64,000 nt of DNA from positions 1 through 64,000 of the forward strand of contig JAJSPD010000034.1 of the NCBI GenBank assembly GCA_021307315.1, given 5' to 3'. Both the position numbers and the translations under genes were made by a program. The notes beneath the pieces were generated by a model that worked only from the letters and a program-made list of their open reading frames with translations, had not been told where the DNA came from and did not search any database. The DNA is from Bisporella sp. PMI_857 (lineage: Eukaryota > Ascomycota > Leotiomycetes > Helotiales > Helotiaceae). The stretch's first letter is position 1. Every line of letters begins with the position of its first letter. Below, piece after piece: positions 21,705-32,057 of this stretch.

Positions 21705-24700
21705 ATGGAGCTGTCGCGCAAAGACTATCCGGCTATGCTGGTAAGACCACCGTCGCAATGCGTCTTGAGGCTCGAGCTGACGGGGTGGAAAGGATCGATT
21801 GCAACCTAATGAAGCCGCCGCAAAGTTCAAGGCGCGTGTAAATACAATTGGGAAGGTGAATGCGGAGCTGGCGGATTGGTGCCAGGTAGGAACATTCGGG
21901 AGAGCATGCGATGGGGAGTTTATTAACCCAATATACCAGGAACGGCGGAAGATTGAAGAGGAATATGTTACCAAAATGAAGAAGCTCGCCAGGAGGCCCC
22001 TACCATCACAGGAGGGGCCTGGCGCATCAATTCTAGGCACATTTGATGGTGCATGGAAGAAGCTACAAACAGCCACCGATCAAATCGCAGCTGCGCATCA
22101 GAATTTTGCTCAGCAGCTTGAAAAGAATGTCGAGCAGGATTTGCGGAACTTCGCAGCGAATAGTCCAGAGTATGTGCCGCTCTCGACTCTTAAGGAGGCC
22201 GCAACTATGTTGGCCAGGACTAATGTGGATCTACAGGTTTTCTGGAATGAACACCCTACAAACAAACTTGGGGAACATCGCAAAAGAACTGGAGGATGCT
22301 GAGGACAAATCAGCTAAGCTCAGCAAGAAAGGTGGGAAAGCAAGCAGTGCCAAAGTCGATGTAGCGGCCAAGAATCTCTCGAATGCCACTGGTATGTGTC
22401 TTAAAAGGAAGCCCTCGCCAGAATTTTGTGTCAATACAAGAAAATTGCTAATATAGAGTAGGTCAATGGCAAGCACAAGCTCCTTTTATGTTCGAAAAGC
22501 TACAATTGATTGATGAGACGCGCTTAAATCACCTCCGAGACATCTTCACACAATATCAGACACTGCAGATAGACAAAGTAGAGGCGGAGCAATCTTCGGT
22601 ACAAGAGGCCCTCAACTTTATACTAGAATTTGATACCGCTTTAGAGATACAGTCATGGGCAAGCGCTACTGTACATGGAAAGTCTATTAATGAACGTGCT
22701 GCAAGGCTGCTCTCGAACGCTGGTAGTAGCGGCAGTACTTCAGCAGCTGCTGCTGCTACAGCCGCTCCACCTCCAGCTACTACTTTAGAACCTCCTTCAC
22801 CTGCTCGCAGATCTTCACACACTGAAAAATCAGACCGAACCAGCGAGCAATCAAACAGACCATCTGCGCCGAGTGGGCTTAAAAGACTCGGCACAATGCT
22901 TGGCGGAGGACGAAGACGACAGAGTATTCATGGTTCTGGATTTACTCGGGCAGCTTCTCCTTCAAAAGAAGGTAGATTCCCAGGCATGGGGGCATTCGCA
23001 AGGACCAGTAGTCGTGACGGCGTCCCAAGTCCTTCGCCTCGCTCATCTTCCAATAACCTTCGAGGTTCGCCTGCCCCGGAGAACCGCCTATCTGCTCTCG
23101 CAGAGTCACCTACCAGCCCAGCAAGAACAAATGGCTTCGCTCCACCAGCTACAATATCCGAGGCGTCGCCTGCTGGACCAAATGGGACAACTTCCGGCTC
23201 AATAGATCTATCAGATGTCCAACCTCCGCCTGGTCCACCTCCTTCCCATCTCAAAACCGAGGATCGCAAAGACTCCGAGGGCTTCACTGTACCAGCAGCT
23301 ATGAACGATCCGATCTCCCAAGCTCAACTAGAAGCTCAAGAGAACGATCAGCCCCAATTCAAGCTTGATATCCGTAATGAGCCTATCCCGGAGCAAGACG
23401 CAGATGCTGCTGCTGCTCTCTCAGCCGTTACAAACACTTTACGCTCAGGGCCAGCTGTGACCCCAAGCCGGAAAGTGGGAACTGTTCGTGGCAGACGAGA
23501 TGTACGAAATACAATTTACGCACCATCAGGCTCCTTGGACATGGCCACGTCGGAATATCCATTGCCCCCACAGAGTATTGCATTCAGTCGAGCACAAACA
23601 TTGTCTTCGTTGTCTGGTAATAGTTTTGCACCTCCAGCATCAGATACCACATCGATTCGCTCTGGTCATTCTCTCACAAACACTGTGTTAGCAAAACATG
23701 CCGATATGCATTCACCTGGCCTCAACGCATCAATTATCGAAACACTTAATGCCACGTTTGAAAATGGCGAGATTAAAACTGCCAAAATAAGTGGCGAAGT
23801 TGCTCTGATTTTCAATCATTCGGGTGATGAAGCGTCTCAAACAGGTACATATACAATCATAAAGCGTGTTGCTGAAGACATTGCGCTAATCATGTCATAG
23901 AAACTGAGACAATTCGCATCAATAACTTTCCAAAGTAAGTTACTTGTTGCCATAGCGCCTGATGCCATGTGCTAACTTATACGATTAGTCTAGAAGCCAT
24001 CGGTCCCAACCGGACCTTTATGCATCAAATTTCAGAGGAGAGCTCGGATGAGTACAAGGTCGATATCTCTGCTATTTCACCCAAGTCAGCCACCGCATTT
24101 ACTTACAAAGTGCACATTGATGAGGATAAGTTGGCTTCTCAAGGGCCTCTGACTCTGAGGTCAGCATGGAAACGACAAGGAGATAATTTAGGTATGCTAT
24201 TTGCCTGGCGCGGCTTCTTGTTCTTATCTATGCAAAGACGTTACTAATCGTGTGCTCAGGATTGATCATCTACTATAGCCTAAATTCGGCGTATGCATCT
24301 GAAGCAGTTCTACATAATTTGATCATCCTGGCTTTCTCTGATGGCCCTAAGGCTGCTGGATGTCAAGCCAAGCCTAGTCCCACTTTCTACAAAGAAAAGT
24401 CACTGGTAGTATGGCAACTCGGCACAGTGACATTAAAACCAGAACAGCAGAAAATAGTTTGCAAACTCAGCGGTGCGGCAGATGCAACACCGGAACCTGG
24501 GCATATCGAAGCAAGATGGGAAATTCAAAGCACGAATGGGAACCCATTGGGAAGCGGCATAAGTTTGTCGCGGCTACAACCTGGGAAGGGTAAGGAGAAG
24601 GAAAAGGAGCCGAGCGATGATCCTTTCGCAGACGACTCAGTATCCAGTGCAGTAACAGGGACTTGGGTGGAGATTGAGACAAGTAAGAAACTAGTGGCAG

Positions 24701-24720
24701 GGAAATACGAAGCGAGATAG
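21705..24720 (+). CDS. SYP1: Syp1-like F-BAR / mu-homology endocytic protein, with one apparent frameshift
   Basis: Exons: 21705-21740, 21793-21885, 21940-22391, 22462-23844, 23901-23934, 23989-24191, 24260-24720, about 886 aa. The N-terminal F-BAR domain (residues 1 to about 240) is recognised by ELSRKDYPAML, VNAELADWCQ, ERRKIEEEYVTKMKKLARR and RLNHLRDIFTQYQTLQ. The middle is a Ser/Pro-rich linker with SSGSGSTS/Ala-rich tracts. The C-terminus is a muniscin mu-homology domain (ISGEVALIFNHSG, IGPNRTFMHQIS, DEDKLASQGPLTLRSAWK, ARWEIQSTNGNPLGSG). In yeast Syp1 is an early endocytic-site adaptor that also acts on septins. The frame jumps by one base at the GGGG run 22270-22273: the coding reads ...NEHPTNKLG in one frame and NIAKELEDAEDKSAK in the next. 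The spliced length is 3n+1. A single extra G restores everything, so sequence error is likely. Confidence 0.88.
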
Positions 24721-25523
24721 ATGTCATGAGAACGGCATGATACAAGTGAGATGGGATTTTGGCGGAGCCGGGTTGCCATGAATAGTAGTACCATAGTAAT
24801 GCACTCTGTACAGCGTGAGGCCTTGAATCGACCCAATTTCTCACTTGATTATAGTACCAATTTGAATGGTCCGTTCGAACCGATCCAAACTCACCTCACA
24901 TAGAGGAAGGAGGCAATATTGAGATCATAGTCATCAGCCAAGCAAACTCAAGGGTTCAAAGCCAAGATTCCAACTTTCCGATATGTACCCCTTGGCAGGG
25001 ACCAAATCCAGTTTCGACGTTGCCACCACGCACCGTTTTGGATTCCAATATTATGTACATGTCTGAAAGAGGCAGAAGGGCTGGCAGATCTCGGGAATGT
25101 GGCTGAATTTGGTGGGGTGATCGGAAAATTTCTTGAGGCTCCAAGCGAATGGTACATTTGATGTCATATAATTGTCTGCATAGAAGGTTTGGAAGGCTTT
25201 TATTCAGGATTTTAGAGGTTGGCATACCAATTATGGTCTGAGGTGAACAGGCGGCGTCTCCTCAATTGCGTCGAAGAGCATGAGAAAGCATTGAACTCAA
25301 GGTTCTTTGATACGGGATGACGATGTTTATCTCGCTTCCTCCGAGCTGCTTCTGAGAACCTTTGTAGCTCTGTTGGACGTTGAGGAAAAGTATATAGAGG
25401 AAGATAGATTCCCTCATTTTCTATTCTTCATCAGGCATCAATCTCTAGCTCTTCATCAACTCAAATTCTAGCCTTCATATAGTACCTTTCCCAGCCTCTC
25501 TTACAAGCATACCAACGATCAAG
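24721..25523. other. Intergenic, upstream region of Ddr48-like gene
   Basis: No gene seen. A TATA-like GTATATAG lies at 25390-25397 about 130 bp before the ATG at 25524, and a TC-rich leader follows (about 25410-25500). Confidence 0.45.
25390..25397 (+). promoter_or_regulatory. TATA-like box of Ddr48-like gene
   Basis: GTATATAG sits 127 bp upstream of the start codon and is followed by a pyrimidine-rich leader, the usual arrangement for a strongly inducible fungal gene. Position-based inference. Confidence 0.4.
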
Positions 25524-26079
25524 ATGTTCGGATCAAACGACAACGAGTACGAGCGTGAGCAAAGCAACCGTGGAGGTAAGCATTCTTCTATATTGTATAC
25601 AAAGAGAGCTTTTACTTAACAGGTTCTCAGGAAACGACAACTACTCTAGTAACAGTGGATCCAACTATGGACGAGATAATGACTCCTCTTCCAACTCCTA
25701 CGGACGCGACAATGAGTCCTCATCTCGCAGCAACGGCTACGGCTGTTCCAACTCCTATTCAAACGATAACGACTCCTACGGATCATCCAACAAGAACTCT
25801 TCGTACGGTCGAGACAACGACGACGAGTATTCATCAAAGGGCAGCAACTATAGCAACAATGAACGCGAGTCCTCCTCCGGCTACGGAGCTTTCAACGATC
25901 GTGATTCATCCTCCAACTCGTTCGGGAGCGGTGGTCGTGATGCATCCTCCAGCTCGTACGGAAACGACTCGTCAAGCAACAGCTATGGAAGCGAGGATAG
26001 AAACTCGAGCAAGGCCGGCTTTGAGGATAAGATAGTTGATGCTGGCGCTAGATTTGTCAAGGAGCAGCTTTCTAACTAG
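25524..26079 (+). CDS. Ddr48-like Ser/Asn/Gly/Tyr-rich low-complexity protein
   Basis: Two exons (25524-25575, 25631-26079) with a 55-bp intron give 166 aa. The protein is almost wholly imperfect SYGRDN(D/E)SSS and SSNSYGS units, ending in an ordered-looking, amphipathic tail (AGFEDKIVDAGARFVKEQLSN). Composition and unit type resemble the stress-induced Ddr48 proteins of yeasts, but low-complexity similarity is weak evidence for orthology. The acceptor was chosen at 25630 because it keeps the repeat frame (GGNDNYSS). Likely intrinsically disordered; a stress role is inferred only from the class. Confidence 0.7.
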
Positions 26080-26735
26080 GTTGGGCGCTGTTGGTAAGCA
26101 TAGGTTGTTGGGTCTGGTTGGATGAATTTTTATTGCGGAGTAATAGGTGAGGTGGTGTTTTGCTGTTTGGCAGTTTGGAGGCTTCTTTTTAGGATCTGTG
26201 TAATTGATTCCACAATGTATAATTAGCTTTCCATGGATGTTACGATCCGATATAACTGATAAGTTAATGATGGTCAATGTCCAACAATTTTTGTTTACTT
26301 TCCCATCGCTTATATTTCCCATCCTAAATGAAGCCGCTTTTGAGCTCATGTTCTTGTTCATTGGTCGTCATGCTGAACATTAAACACTACACGTTAACAA
26401 TCATACGCATTGACTGAACCCTTTCATTTGAGTTGACTCTTTGGGTTTGATTTTGTGATAAGTCTGCTCGAGGTCTTGATTCATTATACCTCGGTGAAGT
26501 ACATAAAAACAAATATCTCCCAGGTCTTAGCCTTCCTTTTCTGAGTACAACATAAAAACCTTGCAAGTTGTACGAAATTAGATCGTGCATAAAAATACGT
26601 CCGACACTAAAGGTATTGAAAATAATCAAAGGTAACAGCAGCCAATATGCTAAACTAGAAGCATTTCAAGGACCCCGTCGCAGCAGCGGTCTCCACTGCC
26701 AAAGAGGCCTTCCTTATCAGCGAGCCTGGACGTGA
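26080..26735. other. Intergenic
   Basis: AT-rich. The minus-strand ORFs at 25972-26361 and 26387-26629 overlap the preceding gene's 3' end and empty DNA, and neither has recognisable protein character. Confidence 0.4.
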
Positions 26736-27590
26736 CGCTGTCCAAGATATATCTGGTGTTACAACGAGTATCACGGAAGCCTCGAATATTCAACACTAGA
26801 GGATAAGGATAATGATTCAGAGTCAACTGAGTCTAAGTCTGGCGAAAGATTAGACAAGGGAAAGGGTGAAAAAGCAGCTGCCGGACTAGAGTTCCCTTGG
26901 TCCAATACGACTATACCGGGCTCATACCCTCCATTCCACTTCACTCGCTCAGAAGACGCTTTCTCAGGGGAGTACTGAATCAGTCGCAGCTTCGCCTACG
27001 CCGAGGGTTGCTGGGTCATGGGACAGGAGCTGATCGAGAAGTTCGATTGGCTCGGAGAAGCATATCTGGGCGAGACGGGCGCTGAAGCAGTCCAGTACTT
27101 CCAGATTCTAGTCGAGATTTTAGAGTACATTTTCAACAGAGAGCTTCGAGCGCTCCGTATCTATAAGAATCGACTCATTCGAGATCGCGCGAGGCTTTTT
27201 GCCCAGCCAGCGGAGACATGGGTATTGTGCGAGTATTTTCAGGTTGGCGTGGAGCATCTCGCTGTTGAGCTAAGGGAGGAGCTGGTGCAGGGCGATCGAG
27301 CTGGTGAAGTGGCGGAGGAAGATTTCCGAGTTAAAGCGGGGGATTTGGAGTACATTCTTCAGCAAATTGAGAGAGTCTTTCGACCAGCAGTCAACTATGC
27401 AGAGAGTCTGAGACATGATATTTTCTTGATAGAGAAGGAGAGGTTTGACGAAGCGACGCAGGAACTCGGCCCTTTATCTTACTCGGAGGACGACGATGAA
27501 GGACAGAGTCCTCAATTCGATAAGTCACAAACCCAGTTTGGACCACATCTTAAGCATAAGAGGCTTCAAAAGGTCTTGGATACATTGTAA
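26736..27590 (+). CDS. Unrecognised ORF interrupted by one in-frame TGA
   Basis: One frame is open from about 26736 to a TAA at 27588, except for a TGA at 26976-26978. Upstream of it the frame gives a charged, disordered piece (DKDNDSESTESKSGERLDKG, then EFPWSNTTIPGSYPPFHF). Downstream it gives FAYAEGCWVMGQELIEKFDW, followed by about 170 residues of acidic, strongly helical sequence (EAVQYFQILVEILEYIFNR, AGDLEYILQQIERVF) and an acidic tail. The smooth continuation of coding character across the TGA suggests a recently broken gene, or a small intron I could not place. The downstream 190 codons could also be used alone from the ATG at 27018. I do not recognise the family. Confidence 0.45.
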
Positions 27591-30420
27591 GATCGCATAC
27601 TTAGACACGTGTCGAAAACACTGAATCGCACCTCGGTAAGCTCTCTGAGATTCACCACAAGGAAAAATTGAGAAGCTGATATAGAAAAAAAGAATAAAAT
27701 GGCAAATTGCTTGCCTGGCTTTCAAAAGCTGTAGATAATTTTGCATGATCATAATGATATCGTTGCTTAAGATATACTTCCTGCTTGCTTTTGGTAATCT
27801 TATTTTAAAGGACATTTGTGAGCTTGTTCATATCAAGGCCTCCGTTCGTTTCGCCAAAAAAAATTGCAATTGCGATTGCTAGCATTGAAAGCGGAGCAAG
27901 CTGCCAAGGCTTAATGAATTTCCAATCATTGCGCTGGCTGGCTAGATAGTGAGGGAAATATTAAGTTTGAAGTTTCTGAAAGCTACCTTATCTTAAATTT
28001 CCCAATGAACAGCAAGATACGGTTTTGTTCCACTTTTTGACAAATGTTTAGTGCGTTCTGCACGTGATTAATATGGGTTAATGTCTATATCCTATCAGCC
28101 GGAGCCGACGAGCATATTTTCCCTTCTTGGGGGTTATTTTTGGAAATTCGCTTGGGATAACGTGAAAAAAGCGCAGAAATTTCGGGATGGAGAAATCGTT
28201 ATTGCTTCTGGTTGAAGGAATAATTTTTTGAGGACATGGAAGTCCAACTTTGAACTTGAAGCGCTTCGCTCAAGATCAATACACGAAGCTCTTGAAGTTT
28301 AAGAGTTACCTCGGTTGTGGAACAATATGCAAGCTACCGCGCTTGGCAGATAGGGAAACAAAGCTTGTCTTGATAACTCTCCGACAATGATCTTTAGGTG
28401 ACATATTTTCAAACCATCAGACGGATTGCTGGCGTAGAAAAAACAACGGAGCAGCGGACCGCTATGGATTCCGAGAGAATACCTGGATCCTGCCGATATA
28501 GTATGACACTCTATAGTCTTCGGCTCTATAGATCGAGTGCATCTTGCGGTCCTTAATATAGATTCGACCAGGAGCTGGGCACTTCACCGGATCTAAGATT
28601 TATATTGACGCAAAAAATAGATCATGGATGAGAAAAAAGCATAATAGTACGAACTTATGTCCTCATCAGATGACTTGGGCCTAGTCATCACGTTTGTGTA
28701 TGAGTCCATTCCTTGGCAACTGCTCATCTGGTCTGTTCACGAACGAGAATACGACTGAGCGGCCGATACAATCCTCTTGTGGTCAGGTAGATGAAGAAGG
28801 CCAGATGCACTTACCGTGTTCTTTAAATAGAAGATGTAAGGTACTGATATCCGGCTGATACCATACACATTCACCCATCAGATGCCGTTCCACCTGGGCC
28901 TAGCCCTTCGTAATTGTACGCTAATGGATAACCCCCGGTTGTGCCTGAAGACCCGAAATGTTCGCATCAGCAAGGTTGAATGTTCAGGGTCCCTCTTGTA
29001 TCAAGTTGATGATACGTTGGCGGGATCGGCCGGAAGTATTAGGCAGAAAGAAGCCTTTTCGTCTATCCTTGCGCTGCGCTTAAACTCGCTACCCCTGTCT
29101 TTGTGGGGAAGAAACGAGCAACATGTACCAACCTTAATTTATCTGTACCTGAATTTGCAATGACATGCCATGATGCCCCTTTACCATCTAGTCTCCGGCC
29201 AGCTCTGCAAACTATATCCCCAGCTTAGTCGTGTCTCCGAAACTATCACTATAGGCCATTTAGGGTATGCAGCTCAGTACCATGGCCAATTTCTGTACTT
29301 CAGACGAGGCTGAGATAACACAGCATTGAAGTTGCTTGCTGAAGAGATTATCGCTGTAGCCTCGCAGGACTCTCCATAGGCTCGAAATGGCACACCAGTA
29401 CCTGTCCGGCTTGCCCAGGACAATGGTTCACTGATAGTTCTTGGATCTCCTTCGGTAATCGGGTCTGGTCCCAGTAAGATCTCGTCAACCAGGTTGCAGT
29501 CTAGCGGGCACCTCAATTGCATAATCGATATATGCATGGATTAGAAGCTTCATGGTAAGCTAGTGGGTTTCTCTAACCGAGAATGCCCTGCAAGCTTATT
29601 CATTCTCACCAGCACGAGTTAAGACATAGTCAAAACTTCTTGCTGGCAATTTTTTACTAATAGATAATCCGCGGAGGCATGCTCCACCTGACTTACGGCT
29701 GCAAAAGCAAGCCGCTCTGTTGACTGAACATATGTTTTGGCTCTCTTTGGGTCTCTTCTATTAAGCATTTGCATATATCCTCAATATACTTCTGTGGCCG
29801 TGGATCTGAATGACATTGGCTCGCCAATGCACGCTTTGTTATAAGCTTACTCTGATTCTATACATAGTCCAATATCAATATAACGCAATATCAGTTAGAT
29901 TTGCAGCTCGGTCACAAGCACCGCATAAGCCACGTTTTTTATGGCAAGCGCCTCAAGAGCCAGGGTTATTGTGCCAACCTTTCACAGTTAGTAGGCAGTC
30001 TAGCTCTAATTCATTTGACCATGGTCGCTTGCACCTCGCCTATCTTTATCCGATGCAAGGCTCTATCTCCCAATCTCGTATTATTGTTCCCTCAGACCAC
30101 ATGCGTTCTGTGATTGAGGCGTTTGCTATATTGCAGCGGGGCAATTGGTCAGGTTGATCCTCCATAGGGAAGTGCGGAGATAGAGTAATCCAAATTCATC
30201 GCAGAGTTCGCAGCAAAATAGCATACGAGCTAATGGAATGAATCGCCTTGAGGTCGTATAATATTGATTCGGGTGTTAGTCGTCCGAAGTCCTTGCTGCC
30301 TCCCACAATCCTATATATAAGGGCGCCGCCGATCATCAGGATCTGCTTTCATCCCACCACCTTCACACCCAAACTCAAAAGCTTCCCAATAAATCGATTC
30401 CACGTCTCCCATTTGCCAAT
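27591..30420. other. Long gene-poor region
   Basis: About 2.8 kb with no intact gene. On the minus strand, at about 27840-27950, a short piece reads NDWKFIKPWQLAPLSMLAIA and continues hydrophobic. It looks like a membrane helix from a dead gene, but I cannot name it. ORFs at 28882-29163 (+), 29274-29537 (-) and 29810-30157 (+) have no recognisable features. The last 110 bases hold the promoter of the DUF4360 gene. Confidence 0.4.
30312..30320 (+). promoter_or_regulatory. TATA box of DUF4360 gene
   Basis: TATATATAA, 101 bp upstream of the start codon at 30421, followed by a C/T- and CA-rich leader. Good position and sequence for a core promoter. Confidence 0.55.
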
Positions 30421-31226
30421 ATGCTTGCCATCTTCACCGTCGTTGCTGCCTTGGCGGCCGCAGTTGTTGCCATTCCAGCGGACCCCATCGGGATCACCAT
30501 CCCAGCACCAGCCGCAACAACCACTGCCGTTGGTCCAAACCCTACTGAAGTGTATATCAAAGCTATCAGTTATGGTGGCACCGGATGCCCGCAAGGCACC
30601 GTTGGACAATTCATCTCTACTGACAAGCAAACGTGAGTTAGCCTAAGAGAATGGTTTAGAGAAATTCTAACAATATGTGACCCAGCTTCACTCTAATCTT
30701 CGATGCCTATGTTGCATCCATCGGCCCAGGAATTGCTATCACTAACAATCGTCTCAATTGCCAGTTGAACATCGACCTCCAGTACCCAGGAGGGTTCCAG
30801 TATAGCATTCTTGGTACCCAATTCCGAGGATATGCTGGCCTCGACGATGGGATTACTGGCTTGCAACAGGCAACCTACTACTTCTCCGGATGTAGGTTTT
30901 AGAACCAGCCGATAGATTGCCACCTTTGAATTTCACGCTAATCATTTGCCGTTCTAGCCTCTACGCAAGTTTCAACTTCGACCACCTTCAAAGGCCCATT
31001 CTCCAGTGACTATGAGGTCTCAGACTCGATTCCCTTCACATCTACCATCTTTTCGCCTTGTGGAGCCGCGCTTCCACTTAACATCAATTCGCAAGTTAGA
31101 TTAACTAGCACAAAGGCTAGTGCAACCGGAATCATGACCCATGATTCCATTGACGGAAAGATTGCGTTCCAAGTTGGAGTCCAATGGCAAAAGTGTAAGA
31201 TGCCCGTCCCGATATCAATATGGTAA
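30421..31226 (+). CDS. Secreted DUF4360 family protein
   Basis: Three exons (30421-30632, 30686-30891, 30958-31226) give 228 aa. The signal peptide is MLAIFTVVAALAAAVVA, with likely cleavage near Ala17-Ile18. The mature protein has the DUF4360 layout: VYIKAISYGGTGCPQGTVG near the start, then FTLIFDAYVASIGPGI, NCQLNIDLQYPGGFQYSI, a central GYAGLDDGITG and a C-terminal VGVQWQKC. Cys residues fall in the positions expected for family disulfides. The family is common in secretomes of filamentous fungi and its function is not established. Splice sites were fixed by frame continuity (T-F and G-S junctions). The frame runs nine residues past the usual terminal QWQKC. Confidence 0.88.
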
Positions 31227-32057
31227 AATCAACAAAACTCATGTGGCGTTCCACAGGTACCAAGTAAATGGGCACATAGTTCATGACTCTATCGCGGCGA
31301 GCGACAATTTGCCGTCGAAGCTTGAAGGTGTTTGCTTCGTTGGCTGGTTTGTGGTTAAGTTCTGGTGGAACAAGGTGTTGGAGGGCGATGTTTCATGCGA
31401 CTCAAGTGTGCTTCTTGAAATATTTAGGATAGGAGCATATTCAGATCTCTTTCCAGGCTCCGATAATTGTGCGCATACCATGACGTAAACCGAGTGAAAT
31501 TTAAGCTGGAAGAATCAACATGAGAGGCAGATGACATAACGTTGAAAATACCACCATCCACTGAGCATTCGAATTGAATCAAAACACCAAGGCAGCGCAA
31601 ACTATAGAAATATAGTCTAGAGTGAGAATGAACGTGGCCAAGATGAAATGAATGAAAAGGAGCTTGGTGATTGTAAAATAAGTGAAGCCATAAAAAGAAG
31701 TTTGAAGTCGTGACGATAAAAACACACCCCCTCCTAATAAAGACCGTCCTTATCGCAATGGCCCGTGCACCACCATGACATCCCTGTATTTCGAGTCGCG
31801 ATGTAAACAAATCGAGCCCGCCAAATCGCTATCTTTTCTGGATAACACCTCTGCCGCCACGATTCTGGCTATCAACGCGTCAAATGGTGCCGATTGCGAT
31901 ATCATATTCGGATATTATCAACAGAATTTAACAGCAGAATCGATCAATCGTGATTTATTCTCCCTAGTAGACACGTCTCCTCGGATTTCATATCAAAGGC
32001 TAAACAGCGATATAGATTCCCTAACCACTCGATTGCAGCTGTGACCAGCGAGCTCCA
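31227..32057. other. Intergenic and 5' leader of bir1, with an upstream ORF
   Basis: An 89-codon ORF at 31775-32044 ends 13 bp before the bir1 start codon. It could be a uORF in a long leader or chance. Nothing else is seen. The longer minus-strand ORF at 31424-31810 has no protein character I trust. Confidence 0.4.

Noticed and set aside
28882..30157. ORFs at 28882-29163 (+), 29274-29537 (-), 29810-30157 (+)
   Set aside because: I tested them for P450, SDR, transporter and ankyrin character and found none.
31424..31810. 128-codon minus-strand ORF near bir1
   Set aside because: His/Phe/Ser-rich translation without domain character; probably antisense chance frame.
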